NCBI RefSeq assembly: GCF_022447245.1
Contig: NZ_JAKVBC010000017.1
Span: 1 to 64,000 of the forward strand
From: Kordia sp.
Lineage (GTDB): Bacteria; Bacteroidota; Bacteroidia; Flavobacteriales; Flavobacteriaceae
Direction: 5' to 3'
DNA: 64,000 nucleotides
In this document: piece after piece, positions 63,871-64,000 of the stretch
Layout: each line of letters begins with the position of its first letter
How positions within the stretch are numbered: position 1 is the stretch's first letter
Program-made: the position numbers and the translations under genes
The notes under the pieces: generated by a model
Told to the model about the DNA's origin: nothing
Databases searched by the model: none
The model's input: only the letters and a program-made list of their open reading frames with translations

Positions 63871-64000
63871 TTAATTAAAATGTTGAACGGCAAATATAGC
63901 ACCAGAAGGATCTTGAAAAATTGCAACCTTACCGTCTCTTATTTTTTGATTTGGAGCCAATAATGTGTAACCCTTTAATTCTTTTACTTTGGAAACTAAA
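63871..64000 (-). CDS. VOC-family protein, C-terminal end only
   Basis: The minus-strand frame is open from the right edge to TAA at 63871-63873: VSKVKELKGYTLLAPNQKI, then DGKVAIFQDPSGAIFAVQHFN. This is the final beta-alpha unit of a vicinal-oxygen-chelate (glyoxalase-like) domain with the typical DPSGAxFAVxxF end. Start lies outside the window. Confidence 0.7.
   Translation of the reverse strand, partial: LVSKVKELKGYTLLAPNQKIRDGKVAIFQDPSGAIFAVQHFN

Noticed and set aside
1-64000. tRNA, rRNA, complete insertion sequences, prophage genes
   Set aside because: Looked for conserved arms, transposase motifs and phage structural genes; none found.

Overview
The window is low-GC DNA that reads as a marine Flavobacteriaceae chromosome, plausibly Kordia-like (inferred from the genes, not from a search). 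The grounds are 2TM-domain proteins in a LytS/LytTR operon, a type IX secretion (T9SS) C-terminal sorting domain, many short lipoproteins, PorT-like barrels, DUF5916, DUF6265 and DUF4377 families, and promoters of the Bacteroidetes TTTG / TAnnTTTG type. No rRNA, tRNA, phage, complete insertion sequence or CRISPR array was seen.

Layout. 1-3271 (-): a large secreted Rhs/SpvB-like protein running off the left edge. 3325-3729: a solo LytTR regulator. 3.7-5.1 kb: decayed coding remnants. 5.1-9.4 kb (+): a TPR-like protein, a LytS-type kinase fused to a 2TM domain, four further small 2TM proteins and a LytTR response regulator. 9.7-11.2 kb (-): two paralogous outer-membrane barrels. 12.1-16.8 kb (+): a His/Cys-containing small membrane protein, an ABC-2 transporter (ATPase plus two DUF3526-type permeases) and a broken DUF5916 gene. 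16.9-18.2 kb: a Fur-family regulator divergent from a MerC-domain protein, with two matching palindromic operators. 19.1-21.0 kb: a LETM1-like protein and a Cu/Zn superoxide dismutase lipoprotein, separated by a 20-bp perfect hairpin. 21-30.6 kb (-): envelope hydrolases (S9 peptidase, a giant BNR/Asp-box beta-propeller, a beta-propeller/amidohydrolase fusion) and a DUF2306-like membrane protein.

30.7-35.8 kb (+) is the most intriguing block: a lipoprotein, an FAD-linked oxidase, a cytoplasm-type DNA/RNA non-specific (NUC) endonuclease, a membrane-anchored CHAT-type caspase-like protein and a membrane coiled-coil protein with two LytR_C-like repeats. I propose it as a candidate undescribed CHAT/nuclease effector module. 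36-42.7 kb holds lipoproteins, an M28 peptidase, a propeller-DUF6265 protein, a DoxX-like protein and a 20-residue-repeat protein. At 42.86 kb a class I lanthipeptide-type precursor has an in-frame TGA between leader and Cys-rich core.

43-46 kb carries an RlmI-like methyltransferase, a SAM methyltransferase and broken genes. 46.6-47.5 kb holds a gene broken by TAG and the orphan tail of a T9SS cargo. 47.6-56.1 kb (-) is a fatty-acid beta-oxidation cluster: acyl-CoA dehydrogenase, thiolase, the multifunctional hydratase/dehydrogenase, a MarR regulator with a perfect palindrome upstream, and acyl-CoA ligase. 56.3-60.1 kb is a lipoprotein region rich in frameshifted genes, several of them at A-runs, with an intact cystatin-like lipoprotein. 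60.1-63.8 kb (-) encodes two tandem YtcJ-type amidohydrolase lipoproteins and a small lipoprotein. The window ends inside a VOC-family gene.

The beta-oxidation genes form one pathway. The 2TM operon looks like an expanded two-component system. The frequency of homopolymer frameshifts leaves open whether some broken genes are sequencing artefacts.
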